Assembly (NCBI GenBank): GCA_028819235.1
Contig: JAPPMC010000122.1
Coordinates: 1-64,000, forward strand
Origin: Bryobacterales bacterium
GTDB lineage: Bacteria > Acidobacteriota > Terriglobia > Bryobacterales > UBA6623
Direction: 5' to 3'
DNA: 64,000 nt
Each line of letters opens with the position of its first letter. Position 1 is the stretch's first letter. Below the pieces are notes generated by a model that was not told the DNA's origin, searched no databases, and saw only the letters and a program-made list of their open reading frames with translations. The position numbers and the translations under genes are program-made. Shown here one piece after another: positions 45,589 through 54,757 of this stretch.

Positions 45589-47076
45589 ATGGAGCCTGAT
45601 GGCCGTACTCCGCCGGTGCCTTTGGCGAGCCCAGAGCTGGATCCCGAGAGCTTCCGCCAAGCGGGCCGTGCGCTGATCGACTGGATCGCCGACTATTTCG
45701 GTCACCCCGAGGCCGTGTCGGTCCTCCCGAAGGCCGGCCCGGGAGAGCTTGCCGACAAGCTTCCTAAACGCCCTCCCGCCTTGCCCAGCCGGCAGAGCGA
45801 AATACTGGCCGATTTCGAGCGCGTCGTATTCCCCCACCTCGTCCACTGGAATCATCCGGGCTTCATGGCCTACTTCGCGGCAGGCGGGTCTGCTCCGGGC
45901 GTCTTGGCGGACGCGCTGGCGGCTGCGGTCAACAATGTCGGGCTGTTGTGGAAGTCCTCGCCGGCCCTGGCCGAACTGGAAGGGCGCACATTGGAGTGGC
46001 TATCGGAAGCCGCGGGACTCCCGGGAGACTGGTTCGGGATGATCCACGACACAGCCAGCACGGCAACCCTTCACGCGATGATCGCCGCCCGAGAGAGGGC
46101 GGCAGTGGCGGCAGCAGATGCCGGCTCATCCCTTGACCTCAACCGTCTCGTTACCTACACGTCGGAGCAGGCGCATTCCTCGGTGGAGAAGGCCATGGCA
46201 GCCCTTGGGCACGGTAGGCGGCGGTGCCGCAAGATTCCCTGTGACGGTCGCTACGCTATGCGGCCGGACAGTCTCGACCGCGCCATCAATTCCGACCGGA
46301 ACGCCGGGCTGATTCCGATCGCGGTCACGGCCACGATCGGGACGACAGCCTCGACTGCTGTCGACCCAGTCCCTGAAATTGCCAATGTTGCGGACTCGCA
46401 CGGTCTCTGGCTGCACGTCGACGCTGCGTACGCCGGAGCGTCCGCCATCCTCCCCGAGATGCGCCACCATTTCGTGGGCTGCGAACGGGCCGACTCGTTC
46501 GTGGTCAACCCCCACAAGTGGCTGTTCGTCCAAATGGACTGCAGCGTGCTCTACACCGCTGACCCGCGTTGGTTGCGTCGCGCGTTCTCGCTGGTCCCGG
46601 AGTACCTCACGAGCCAAGAGCACTCACGAGCAATCAACTACATGGAGTGCGCTGTCCCGCTCGGCCGACGATTCCGCGCCCTAAAGCTGTGGTACGTCCT
46701 GCGATCTTTTGGCATCGAAGGCATCAGTTCCGTTCTGCGGGAGCACATACGGCTCGCGCGCCTGCTGGCGGGCTGGATCGAAGACTCCAAGGAGTTCGAG
46801 CTGGCGGCGCCTGTCGAGTTCGCGCTTGTGTGCCTGCGCTACCGTCCGGGCGGCTGCGACGGCGTCCGCGCAGATGCGGCTAGCCGTGCCTTGCTGGAGG
46901 CCGTCAACGCCACCGGCAAGTTCTTCCTTTCCCACGCGGAGCTTCGCGGACGATACGCGATCCGCGTATCGATCGGGAACATCCGAACGGGTGAGGCGCA
47001 CGTGCGCCGCTTGTGGGAATTGTTGAACTCGTTGGCGGGTCATGCGGCCACTGACCGCCTCTCTGGCCGTGCGTAG
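45589..47076 (+). CDS. PLP-dependent aromatic-amino-acid/glutamate-type decarboxylase
   Basis: About 495 residues of the group II decarboxylase family. It has LIDWIADYFGHPEAV near the N-terminus, the pyrophosphate-site HWNHPGFMAYFAAG, the PLP-stacking histidine in TSEQAHSSVEKA, the PLP-pairing aspartate in WLHVDAAYAGAS, and the Schiff-base lysine in VVNPHKWLFVQMDCS near residue 305. These residues are complete, so the enzyme should be active. HWNHPGF and the general layout fit aromatic-L-amino-acid decarboxylases. ATG 45589 leads straight into the family N-terminus; an ATG at 45508 is also in frame. It precedes the large exported protein gene by 28 bases. Confidence 0.9.
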   Translation: MEPDGRTPPVPLASPELDPESFRQAGRALIDWIADYFGHPEAVSVLPKAGPGELADKLPKRPPALPSRQSEILADFERVVFPHLVHWNHPGFMAYFAAGGSAPGVLADALAAAVNNVGLLWKSSPALAELEGRTLEWLSEAAGLPGDWFGMIHDTASTATLHAMIAARERAAVAAADAGSSLDLNRLVTYTSEQAHSSVEKAMAALGHGRRRCRKIPCDGRYAMRPDSLDRAINSDRNAGLIPIAVTATIGTTASTAVDPVPEIANVADSHGLWLHVDAAYAGASAILPEMRHHFVGCERADSFVVNPHKWLFVQMDCSVLYTADPRWLRRAFSLVPEYLTSQEHSRAINYMECAVPLGRRFRALKLWYVLRSFGIEGISSVLREHIRLARLLAGWIEDSKEFELAAPVEFALVCLRYRPGGCDGVRADAASRALLEAVNATGKFFLSHAELRGRYAIRVSIGNIRTGEAHVRRLWELLNSLAGHAATDRLSGRA

Positions 47077-47104
47077 TTGTACAATTTGTGGCGGTCTGAG
47101 CAAT

Positions 47105-50100
47105 ATGGGCTGGCGTAACGCTTTACTAATTTCGTTTGCAGTGATCTTGGTCGGTCACGTCCCGAATGCCCTCCGGGCGTCGACCGCGGAAGCAGATTCC
47201 CTTGAGCGGGACGGGAAGCCAGCAGACGCGCGCCAAGTCCTTCGGGACTGGCTCCAGGATAGTCCGGACCAAGCCGCAGCCCAGACGGCTTGGGCCGAGT
47301 TCTTGGACCGTTATGGCGACCCATTGGCCGTGGAGGCCTACGCACGGGCGACAGAGGCTGCGAGTTCCGCAGGGTCCGACATGGCCTCTGAGCTCCGTAG
47401 GCGGGCCGCCGTTACCGCGCTCGTACACGGTGACGCCGAGTCTGCGCGTTCCGCATTGGAGGCCCTTGAGGCCGCCGGTGAGGGGGGTGCTGGCGTGCGT
47501 GCACTGTTGGCGCCCGCTCCCGAGTCCGAATCCGCGGACTACCTCGACGTACCCGGCACCCGTGATTCGTTCAGCCGGATGGCCGCTCTCTCGACAGACC
47601 TGTCCATCGAGGAGATCCTGCCGTTCCTCGGACGGACCATCTTCACGGGCGGGTACCATGCCAGCCGCGGAGGCGGCACGTTCGAGCCGACTGAGTACCT
47701 GCGGCTCCTCAAGCAGTACCTGACCCAAGCCCGCGAGTTGGAAGAGTACGCCGGCCCTGACCGCGTCATCGACATCAGCTTGTGCGAGTCAGAGGAAACG
47801 GCCAAGCTTCTGCGAATCATCGGCTACCGACTGCGGGGCGAGTGCGGGCCGGATGTCGTGCTAGAGACTGTGAACCCGTCCAGAGCCTTCCTGGCCATCG
47901 ACTCGGCGTTCCCCCTGACGGACTTGGAACTCGCGTTCCGCCGAGCAGAACGGTTCCGCTACCAATTCGGCCCGACGCGCCTTCCGGTGATGTTCGGGCG
48001 CGAGTACTGGGAGGGTGCTGCGCGCAGGGAGCGGGGCGACTTCCTGGACACATTCATCGATGAGCCCGTCCTCGCGCGCCTTTACGTTGCGATGTACAAC
48101 CTTCACCAGCCGACCGCGGAGGCGCTGCGAGCCACCGTGACCGTAGACAGGCTCTCGGACTACGCGCCGGTCCTGGACTTCTTTGGCGCCATGTTCGAGG
48201 TGAGCGATGGCGTCGCGGTGACGCCTGGCGGTGAACGTTCGCGGTCGGCTTGGGAGCGTCTCACGGGCGTTCGCGTGCAACAGGGCGGACGGTTCTTCCA
48301 GCAGCTGATCGAGAAAGACGATGGCTGGATGGCTGCCTACTACGATTCGGTCGCGCGGGTGCAAGGCTCGGCGGCACGCGCGTACTTCCACGAGCCGGGC
48401 CGCATTGAGCGCTTCTACCAAGCCGTTCGGGGCCGCGTCACGAGCCCGGGCCCGGCGAGGCCCATTTTCCGGGCGAGTGCCGACTTGCTGCTCGTGACGG
48501 CCAGACTGGCCTTCCTGCCGTCCGGTGCCCCACACATCCCTGGAGGCATAGAGCCTTGGAAAGACCTCTTCGTCACACACCCTCACGGGAAGTACGACGG
48601 AAAGCTGACTGAGTCCGCTACGCGCTGGACGAACGCCGATGACGTGGTTGAGGCGATGTTCGCGCTGTCCCGGAAGGCGATCGAGAACGAGCCACTGCGC
48701 ATGTTCCTCGCCATCTCCGACCTCGATCGCAAGCGGCGTACTCCTCTGTCGAGCTCCACGGTGGAGCGGCTGATCCGGGCGTTCCCCGACCACGGAGAGC
48801 AGTTCGCAATCTACGGCGATTCTCCTGACATCGCCGAGGAGACGATCACGGCGCACCTTGACACGATGGCGCGGCTTGACCGCATCGGCAATGACCTGCG
48901 CCGCGCTAATGCGGTGGGCACGCTCCAGGCTCAGCTGGCAATCTGGCAGGTCCTCCGCCGCAACGGCTCAATCCCTCCGGAACGGGCGGACGCATCGATG
49001 CTGGCTCTGCTGTCCGCAACGAATTCCGCAACCGACGCTCAGGGGGTTTTTGAGGCGGGGCGCGACGGCGTGCTTACGCTGTTGGAGGCCGCCGGCGGCG
49101 ACGCGTCCACGCCACAGGAATCCCTCTTGGACCTGCTCGTCGGCGACGCTCCGACGCAAGGCCAAGAAGAGCGCGAACAGGTACTGGCCCGTGTCAACCA
49201 GCTACTGGCCCTACAGCGCTTGGTGCCGCTCGAGACCCTGTTTGACCTGGCCGACCACTTGGAGAGGGTCTCCCGCGGCGAGGCCTTCAACGTCGCGATG
49301 GCGAACCGGCTAGCCGAGAGCATCTCGGACATCCGGCTCCCGCGATCCCTGCTGTCCGTCGAGGAGTCCAATGCGATGGCGCGTGGCCACTGGGTGGAGC
49401 GCCACATCCAGGCCCAGCAGAGGCTCAACCTGCGGCGGGCTGTGGACCGAGCCCAGGGCAACCCGAGAAGGCTGCTGTCAATCCGCGGCGAGCTTGCCCC
49501 GATGCTGCGGGACTCGCTGGTGGGGATCGTTTACGCGCTCTACGCCCCGCCCGGGGCGGAACTCATCCGCGCAAATCCGCTGTTCGTTCGGAGCCACGAC
49601 TTTCTGGGCCCGGAGGGCCGGTTTGCGTGGGCGCGTACGCGCCTGCAGTCCACCGGTTGGCCCAGCAGCGGCGGCGGCAGGCTGGTGGGCTCGCTCGTCT
49701 CCCTGCCGTACGAACTGGCATCCGCCGAGCAGAACTTCATGATTCCCACGGAGCGGCAGGCCCTAATCTGGCAGGACCTGGCGCCGCAGATGCTGCTCGG
49801 TGCCACCCTGCCTCGGTGGTGGAGCGTCACACACGCCGACCTGCACTACGTCGGGCTGCACCTCCGCATGGCAGAGTCCTTGCTGGGACAGGCCGCATTG
49901 GACGGGCAGGTGGCCGATACACTGCTCGCCCGGCTCGGCGACAGGCTCGAGCCGTCGCGTGTCTGGAAGATCCGCGACCGCTTCCGACAGGGAAGGGTCA
50001 GGCAGGCGATCGAAATCGTCACACCCGCCGAACTGTTCGCGCTGGCGCACGGACTTAGGGGAGCCGAGACCGATCTGGTCGATCGCTTCGGCCAGCCATT

Positions 50101-50533
50101 CGTGGGCAGGATCCTCGAACTGGAGCGCTCAGATCCGCAACGCTTCACCGAGGAGAATTCGAGCCGACTGTTCGGGATGCCCCACCCGCGCTTGGCGCAT
50201 TCCTACCAGCTTGAGCTGCTCAACTTGCCCTTGTTTCCGACCCTGATGGGCTATTCGAGCCGAATCTTGGCCGAGACTTGGGAGTCGAACAACCTATTCT
50301 GGGCGTCTCTCGCAGACGAGCTGCACATCGCCCCTGCGGAGATGAGCTTGCTGATCCCCGACTGGACCAAGCGCACACTGGAGCGCATCTTCGCCACGCA
50401 CCTCGATGACTGGCCGGCCCTGTGGCGGTCATTGCGCATCGTTGCGGACCAGGTTCGCGACGCCAATCGCCAGACTGCCAGCGCTAGTGCGCCGTCCGGG
50501 CCGCGTGTGGCTAGCGTGCGAGAAGGGCCGTGA
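47105..50533 (+). CDS. very large exported protein, unknown function
   Basis: About 1142 residues. A signal peptide (NALLISFAVILVGHVPNALRAS) is followed by a short TPR-like helical segment (DGKPADARQVLRDWLQDSPDQAA, then EAYARATEAASSAG), which may dock partners. The remaining ~950 residues are mostly helical with no recognised catalytic motif; conspicuous stretches are FLGRTIFTGGYHASRGGGTFEP and ERTAIYGDSPDIAEE-like segments. I do not recognise a family. ATG 47105 begins the signal; an in-frame ATG at 47042 inside the decarboxylase is less likely. It is closely followed by a VWA protein, so they may work together outside the cytoplasm. Confidence 0.75.
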   Translation: MGWRNALLISFAVILVGHVPNALRASTAEADSLERDGKPADARQVLRDWLQDSPDQAAAQTAWAEFLDRYGDPLAVEAYARATEAASSAGSDMASELRRRAAVTALVHGDAESARSALEALEAAGEGGAGVRALLAPAPESESADYLDVPGTRDSFSRMAALSTDLSIEEILPFLGRTIFTGGYHASRGGGTFEPTEYLRLLKQYLTQARELEEYAGPDRVIDISLCESEETAKLLRIIGYRLRGECGPDVVLETVNPSRAFLAIDSAFPLTDLELAFRRAERFRYQFGPTRLPVMFGREYWEGAARRERGDFLDTFIDEPVLARLYVAMYNLHQPTAEALRATVTVDRLSDYAPVLDFFGAMFEVSDGVAVTPGGERSRSAWERLTGVRVQQGGRFFQQLIEKDDGWMAAYYDSVARVQGSAARAYFHEPGRIERFYQAVRGRVTSPGPARPIFRASADLLLVTARLAFLPSGAPHIPGGIEPWKDLFVTHPHGKYDGKLTESATRWTNADDVVEAMFALSRKAIENEPLRMFLAISDLDRKRRTPLSSSTVERLIRAFPDHGEQFAIYGDSPDIAEETITAHLDTMARLDRIGNDLRRANAVGTLQAQLAIWQVLRRNGSIPPERADASMLALLSATNSATDAQGVFEAGRDGVLTLLEAAGGDASTPQESLLDLLVGDAPTQGQEEREQVLARVNQLLALQRLVPLETLFDLADHLERVSRGEAFNVAMANRLAESISDIRLPRSLLSVEESNAMARGHWVERHIQAQQRLNLRRAVDRAQGNPRRLLSIRGELAPMLRDSLVGIVYALYAPPGAELIRANPLFVRSHDFLGPEGRFAWARTRLQSTGWPSSGGGRLVGSLVSLPYELASAEQNFMIPTERQALIWQDLAPQMLLGATLPRWWSVTHADLHYVGLHLRMAESLLGQAALDGQVADTLLARLGDRLEPSRVWKIRDRFRQGRVRQAIEIVTPAELFALAHGLRGAETDLVDRFGQPFVGRILELERSDPQRFTEENSSRLFGMPHPRLAHSYQLELLNLPLFPTLMGYSSRILAETWESNNLFWASLADELHIAPAEMSLLIPDWTKRTLERIFATHLDDWPALWRSLRIVADQVRDANRQTASASAPSGPRVASVREGP

Positions 50534-50550
50534 TGTAGGAGGCTGTGAAC

Positions 50551-51591
50551 ATGTTGCGAACCACCGAAGGGGGATCGGGCCGAGCGGTCGCCGGGCGTGT
50601 AGCCTTCTGCGCCGCAGCCGCGTGGGTTCTGTTCGTGCCCGCCACGGCGCTGTGCCAAGCAACGGCGGACCTCCCTAGATCTCAGGCGATCTTCGAGGTC
50701 GAGGTCGACCTCGTGATGCTCAACGTCGCTGTCACGGACCAGCGTGGCCGGTACGTGCAAGGACTGGGCCCGCAGGACTTCAGGATCACCGAGGATGGCT
50801 TACCCCAATCAATTGCCTCGTTCGGTGCCGGCAATGTAGCTCCCAGGAGAGTAGCTCGAACTGCAGTGCGGCCGGGCACAACGCCGGGCGACATCGAGTT
50901 CATGATTCCCGAGGCTATCTCGGACCAGCTGGTCGGCACCAACGTGTTCGTGCTGTTCGACACCAGCAACTTCATGTACCGCAGCTTGGTGTACGCCGAG
51001 GATGCCATTGCGGACTTCATACGCGGGTTAGACGGCGCGGACTCCGTAGCGGTCTACTCATTCAGCCGCAATCTTACGCGTCATGCGTCTCTGTCGGACG
51101 ATCACGACGACGCCTTGCGGGGTTTGCGGCGCTCGGTGGCCGGAGACGAGACGGCGCTCTACAACTGCCTCTTGCTGACCTTGCGCGACGCGGCCGAAGT
51201 CAGCGGCCGGAAAGTGATCATCGTATTCTCCAACGGCCCAGACAACGCTTCCGCCGTCTCCCCGGACGACGTCGGCGCGATCGCTGAGGACGAGGGCGTG
51301 CCGATCTACGTCATCAGCACGCGTGCACTCAACCGCGATCCGATATCCAGCAATGCATTCCGCAGGATTACGCAACGCACAGGAGGGAAGGCCTACTTCG
51401 CCAAGACTTGGCAGCGGCAGTCTGAGGCGTTTGTGGAGATCCGGGATGAACTTGCGAGTTCCTATACCGTGACGTATTACCCTCAAGCGAACCCCAACCG
51501 CGGTTGGCGAAGTATTCAGGTCGAGCTGATCAGCCCCGAGCACCGCCGGTACCGCGTGCGCACCCGCGCTGGATACCGGCCCAAGCTCTAA
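50551..51591 (+). CDS. acidobacterial VWFA-related domain protein, exported
   Basis: About 346 residues. Signal peptide (VAFCAAAAWVLFVPATALCQA). FEVEVDLVMLNVAVTDQRGRYVQGL and DFRITEDGLPQSIASF form the N-terminal strand domain characteristic of the acidobacterial VWFA-related family. The von Willebrand A fold follows, with FVLFDTSNFMYRS in place of a perfect DxSxS MIDAS. VIIVFSNGPDNAS is the later strand. The C-terminus ends GWRSIQVEL and YRVRTRAGYRPK, a family-typical tail. ATG 50551 has AGGAGG 8 bases upstream, better than the GTG at 50545. The role is unknown; adhesion or protein complex assembly in the periplasm is presumed. Confidence 0.9.
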   Translation: MLRTTEGGSGRAVAGRVAFCAAAAWVLFVPATALCQATADLPRSQAIFEVEVDLVMLNVAVTDQRGRYVQGLGPQDFRITEDGLPQSIASFGAGNVAPRRVARTAVRPGTTPGDIEFMIPEAISDQLVGTNVFVLFDTSNFMYRSLVYAEDAIADFIRGLDGADSVAVYSFSRNLTRHASLSDDHDDALRGLRRSVAGDETALYNCLLLTLRDAAEVSGRKVIIVFSNGPDNASAVSPDDVGAIAEDEGVPIYVISTRALNRDPISSNAFRRITQRTGGKAYFAKTWQRQSEAFVEIRDELASSYTVTYYPQANPNRGWRSIQVELISPEHRRYRVRTRAGYRPKL

Positions 51592-51605
51592 GACCGTTAG
51601 ACCGG

Positions 51606-52919
51606 ATGTCCATCCGGGTCATCCGCCGGCTGCAGACCCAAGGCCACAAGGCGTACTGGGTAGGGGGCTGCGTCCGCGACGAGCTGCTCGGCAGGCCCGT
51701 CAAGGACCGTGACGTCGCGACGGACGCCGTCCCATCGGAGGTGCGCAAGGCCTTCCCTCGTTCCCGGTCTCTGGGCGAGCGATTCGGTGTCGTCATCGTG
51801 CGGGACCACGGTGCCCTCACCGAGGTGGCCACTTTCCGCCGGGAGAGCGGCTACCGCGACGGCCGCAGGCCGGACAAGGTGATCTTCACGACCGATCCGA
51901 ACGAGGACGTGCTGCGGCGGGACTTCACGGTCAACGCAGTCCTGCACGATCCCATTGCGGATGTTCACATCGACCTCGTGGAGGGAATGGCGGATCTTCG
52001 ACGAGGTTTGATTCGTACAGTGGGCTCGCCTCGCGAGCGATTCGGCGAGGACCGGCTGCGAATGCTGCGAGCTGTTCGGCTAGCGGCCAAGCTCGGATTT
52101 CGGATCGAAGAAGGCACGATGCAAGGAATCCGGGCTTGGGCCCACAAGATCACGAGCGTCGCGGCCGAGCGAGTGAGGGACGAGCTGAGCCGGATTCTGA
52201 CGGAGGGAAGCCCTCGGCAGGGGTTCGAGCTGCTTGAGCAGAGTGGGCTGCTCGAGCGGCTGTTGCCGGAGGTCCGGGCAATGCGAGGTGTCGAGCAGCC
52301 GCCTCAGTTCCACCCTGAAGGTGACGTCTGGACGCACACGATGCTTATGTTGGACGGCCTGCGCGAACCGTCCGTGCCGCTGGCCTGGGGGATCTTGCTT
52401 CATGACATCGGCAAGCCCGCGACGTTCAGCAAGACCGACCGCATACGCTTCCATGGGCATGCTCGCGTGGGCGTGGGAATCGCCCGCCGAATCTGCAGGC
52501 GGCTCCGATTCTCCAACGCTTGGTCAGACCGGGTCTTGGCGCTGGTCGCCAACCACATGCGATTCCTTGACGTGCGGCGTATGAAGCGTTCCACTCTCCG
52601 CAGATTTGCCGGGCTGCCGCATTTCGACGAGCACTTGGAACTGCACCGGCAGGACTGCCTTTCGAGCGGCGCCAGCCTAGATGGGTACGACCACGCATCC
52701 GAGCACTTCCGGAGCCTCCAGGATGAGGGCCCGGGCGAGCGTCTGCTGACTGGTCACGACCTGAAGAAGGCAGGGTACGTTCCCGGTCCGATCTTCGGCC
52801 AGATCCTCTCCAAAGTGGAGACCCTACGTCTGGACGGGTCGCTGACCACTAGGGATGACGCGCTGCGGTTCGTGAGCGATCAGTATCCGCTGCCGGTTGG
52901 CGACCGTTCGAAGGGCTGA
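51606..52919 (+). CDS. cca: tRNA nucleotidyltransferase (CCA-adding) / poly(A) polymerase family with HD domain
   Basis: 437 residues. The class II nucleotidyltransferase head is complete: VGGCVRDELLGRPVKDRDVATDA (GG motif, then the DxD metal pair), ERFGVVIV, RRDFTVNAVLHDP, and the base-recognition region RERFGEDRLRMLRAVRLAAKLGF. An HD phosphohydrolase-type domain (WGILLHDIGKPATF, VANHMRFLDV) is fused at the C-terminus, as in many bacterial CCA-adding or poly(A) enzymes. It adds or repairs the tRNA 3' CCA, though the tRNAs here already encode CCA. It follows the VWA gene by 14 bases. Confidence 0.93.
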   Translation: MSIRVIRRLQTQGHKAYWVGGCVRDELLGRPVKDRDVATDAVPSEVRKAFPRSRSLGERFGVVIVRDHGALTEVATFRRESGYRDGRRPDKVIFTTDPNEDVLRRDFTVNAVLHDPIADVHIDLVEGMADLRRGLIRTVGSPRERFGEDRLRMLRAVRLAAKLGFRIEEGTMQGIRAWAHKITSVAAERVRDELSRILTEGSPRQGFELLEQSGLLERLLPEVRAMRGVEQPPQFHPEGDVWTHTMLMLDGLREPSVPLAWGILLHDIGKPATFSKTDRIRFHGHARVGVGIARRICRRLRFSNAWSDRVLALVANHMRFLDVRRMKRSTLRRFAGLPHFDEHLELHRQDCLSSGASLDGYDHASEHFRSLQDEGPGERLLTGHDLKKAGYVPGPIFGQILSKVETLRLDGSLTTRDDALRFVSDQYPLPVGDRSKG

Positions 52920-53651
52920 TTTGAAACGTCCGGCCCGGCGATATGTGGATGGTTTCCTAGACGGCTCGCGAGCCATCCGAGAGTAGCGGGCGGGCAGTAT
53001 CGCGGCCGACGCGCAGGCCTGCGCCCCCGCCAGGGCGTGCGGTATGGCAGCGACCAAGAGGAGGCCCCTGTTTCGATTCGGCGAGACCCGCAGCCGCCCG
53101 CAACAGCCTGTGGCGGAAGCCCGGGTCAGGTCACGTTCGCTCGCTGGTTGCGGGCGACCCGCACCGGTCGGACCGCCCTCAGGCGTGACAAACTAGTTTC
53201 CGAGAAAGTGGTTCCGAGCCGGTTCTAGCCGTTTGGGAGTCTCATCACGGGCGGATAAGGTCTGCTTGTGTGGCACGGGCAGCCTGCGCCCTAGCGCCCA
53301 AGAGCGCCCCAATGCTCCACCTAGCGTCAGGCACGCCTGCGGTGGGACCGCCGTTTTCACCAGTCTACCGCAGCGCCGGGCGCGGTTTCGATCCGGCGGG
53401 GCGAGACGCGCACGCGCCCTCATGCCCGTTACTGTGGAGCAGGCCGTGGGCAGGGCACACCTATCCCCACGCGCGAGCTTCGGCACCCCACAGGGATTCA
53501 GCCAGCGACGCCTTCCTCAAGCGTGACGAATCGCACCGCGTTCAAAGGCATCCCCGACATATAGCCCATGGCTGCGGGTCTGGAACTCCTCAGCGCTTGG
53601 GACATGCAGGCGTCGACGCCCTCTCGGGCGACGCTCCGACTATAGGCTGTT
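52920..53651. other. region without a supported gene
   Basis: About 730 bases after cca. A possible GGATGG...CCATCC hairpin with an inner GGCTCGCGAGCC palindrome lies just downstream of the stop (52951-52980). The rest has only overlapping GC-rich frames and no recognised product. It sits at the edge of the mobile/defence island and may be decayed insertion-element DNA. Confidence 0.5.
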
Positions 53652-54044
53652 TCACGCGTGCGGGGTGTGCGGCTGGCCGCTCATGAGCCTTCTTGCCGCG
53701 CTGGTGCCTTTCGTGAGCCGCGACTGGCACAGCTCGTCACTGACCTCGATCAATTCGGCAACCAAGCGCCGCAGGCGCTGGCACTCTGAGACTTGTGCCT
53801 GAGTCGCAGCGACTTGCGAGGCAGGGATGGAGCGGGTACGAGTCTTGCCGGCTACTTTGCGGGTCAGTAGCGAATAGGGCCCGTGACCGCGATGCTGCTT
53901 GTCGGTGCAGAAGCAGTTGGCCTTTCCGCAACGACGGTAGCTCTGCACTAGGGACCCGGGTCGCAGGTCGCCCAGTGCGGATAGCCTGGCGAGCAGTTCC
54001 TCGCGGCGTTCCTGGAGGGCAGAGGTGTCGGATTGTGCAGCCAC
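53652..54044 (-). CDS. DUF6788-like small protein associated with insertion elements
   Basis: 130 residues. A leading charged helix (ALQERREELLARLSALGDLRPGS) is followed by a zinc-ribbon-like core (QSYRRCGKANCFCTDKQHRGHGPYSLL, here with CxxxxCxC spacing) and a second strand region (TRKVAGKTRTRSIPA), then a helical tail (RLRRLVAELIEVSDEL). The pattern RCGKxNCxCxxxxHGPY...RKxxGKTxT is seen in small proteins encoded beside transposases. Here no transposase is adjacent, so it is probably an orphan left from an insertion element. Confidence 0.7.
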   Translation of the reverse strand: MAAQSDTSALQERREELLARLSALGDLRPGSLVQSYRRCGKANCFCTDKQHRGHGPYSLLTRKVAGKTRTRSIPASQVAATQAQVSECQRLRRLVAELIEVSDELCQSRLTKGTSAARRLMSGQPHTPHA

Positions 54045-54757
54045 GGCGGCCTCTCTTGATGTAAGTCAAATCACTTACAGACTCACTGCGCAACGCGTGG
54101 GCCAGCAGCAGGCGTCGCAGTCCAGTCCGCGCCGAGGCAGTCCCCATCTGACACCAGCGCTGCCTGCTGGGAAGCGGTAGCCAACCAACCTCCGGACGGC
54201 CACCATACTGTCACGAGCAAGCCTTGGCCCGCAGTGGTCCCCAACAGCGCTCACGCGATCCGGACAGGCAGCTCGGACTGCGAGCACGCAAACTCTCCGT
54301 GGCCCCGCGCCGACACCGAGCAGGCACTTGGCGGGCAACCTTGTTGCCGGGGCTCTCTCGGATGCCTCCGCAGTCGTGCTAGGTGGCCGTTCAGCGGCCT
54401 CCTGTCCAACAAGATCCCCGAGCACCCGGCGGCTGGCCTGTCTGTCGTCTCATATTGGGCTCACCGCTGGGTCTGCCAACCGTACCTCTTACGGCACAGC
54501 CATCCGCACCGGGAAGGCTGACAGAACACCCCTTTGAACCCGCCGCGGACTCCCGCTCCAGACGCCAGTCAACTCACACGACAACTACGTTCTTGTATCC
54601 GCACCCAAACCCTGCCCGCCCCGGCCGAAGGGCCATTTCGCACCCAAGGATCAGAATGATGTCGTGCACGCTTGGTTTGGGTGGGGATTCTGGTCAGATA
54701 GGCTAGACTAAAAAGGAGAGGGTTATTTGCTAGCCTGTCAACGCTGCGGGAGTTCCA
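54045..54757. other. intergenic, composition changes; nothing recognised
   Basis: About 710 bases upstream of the AT-rich HEPN gene. The DNA turns AT-richer near 54650. A weak promoter-like stretch lies near 54690-54710 (TAGACTAAAAAGGAG) ahead of the HEPN gene. No gene or RNA is supported here. Confidence 0.5.
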
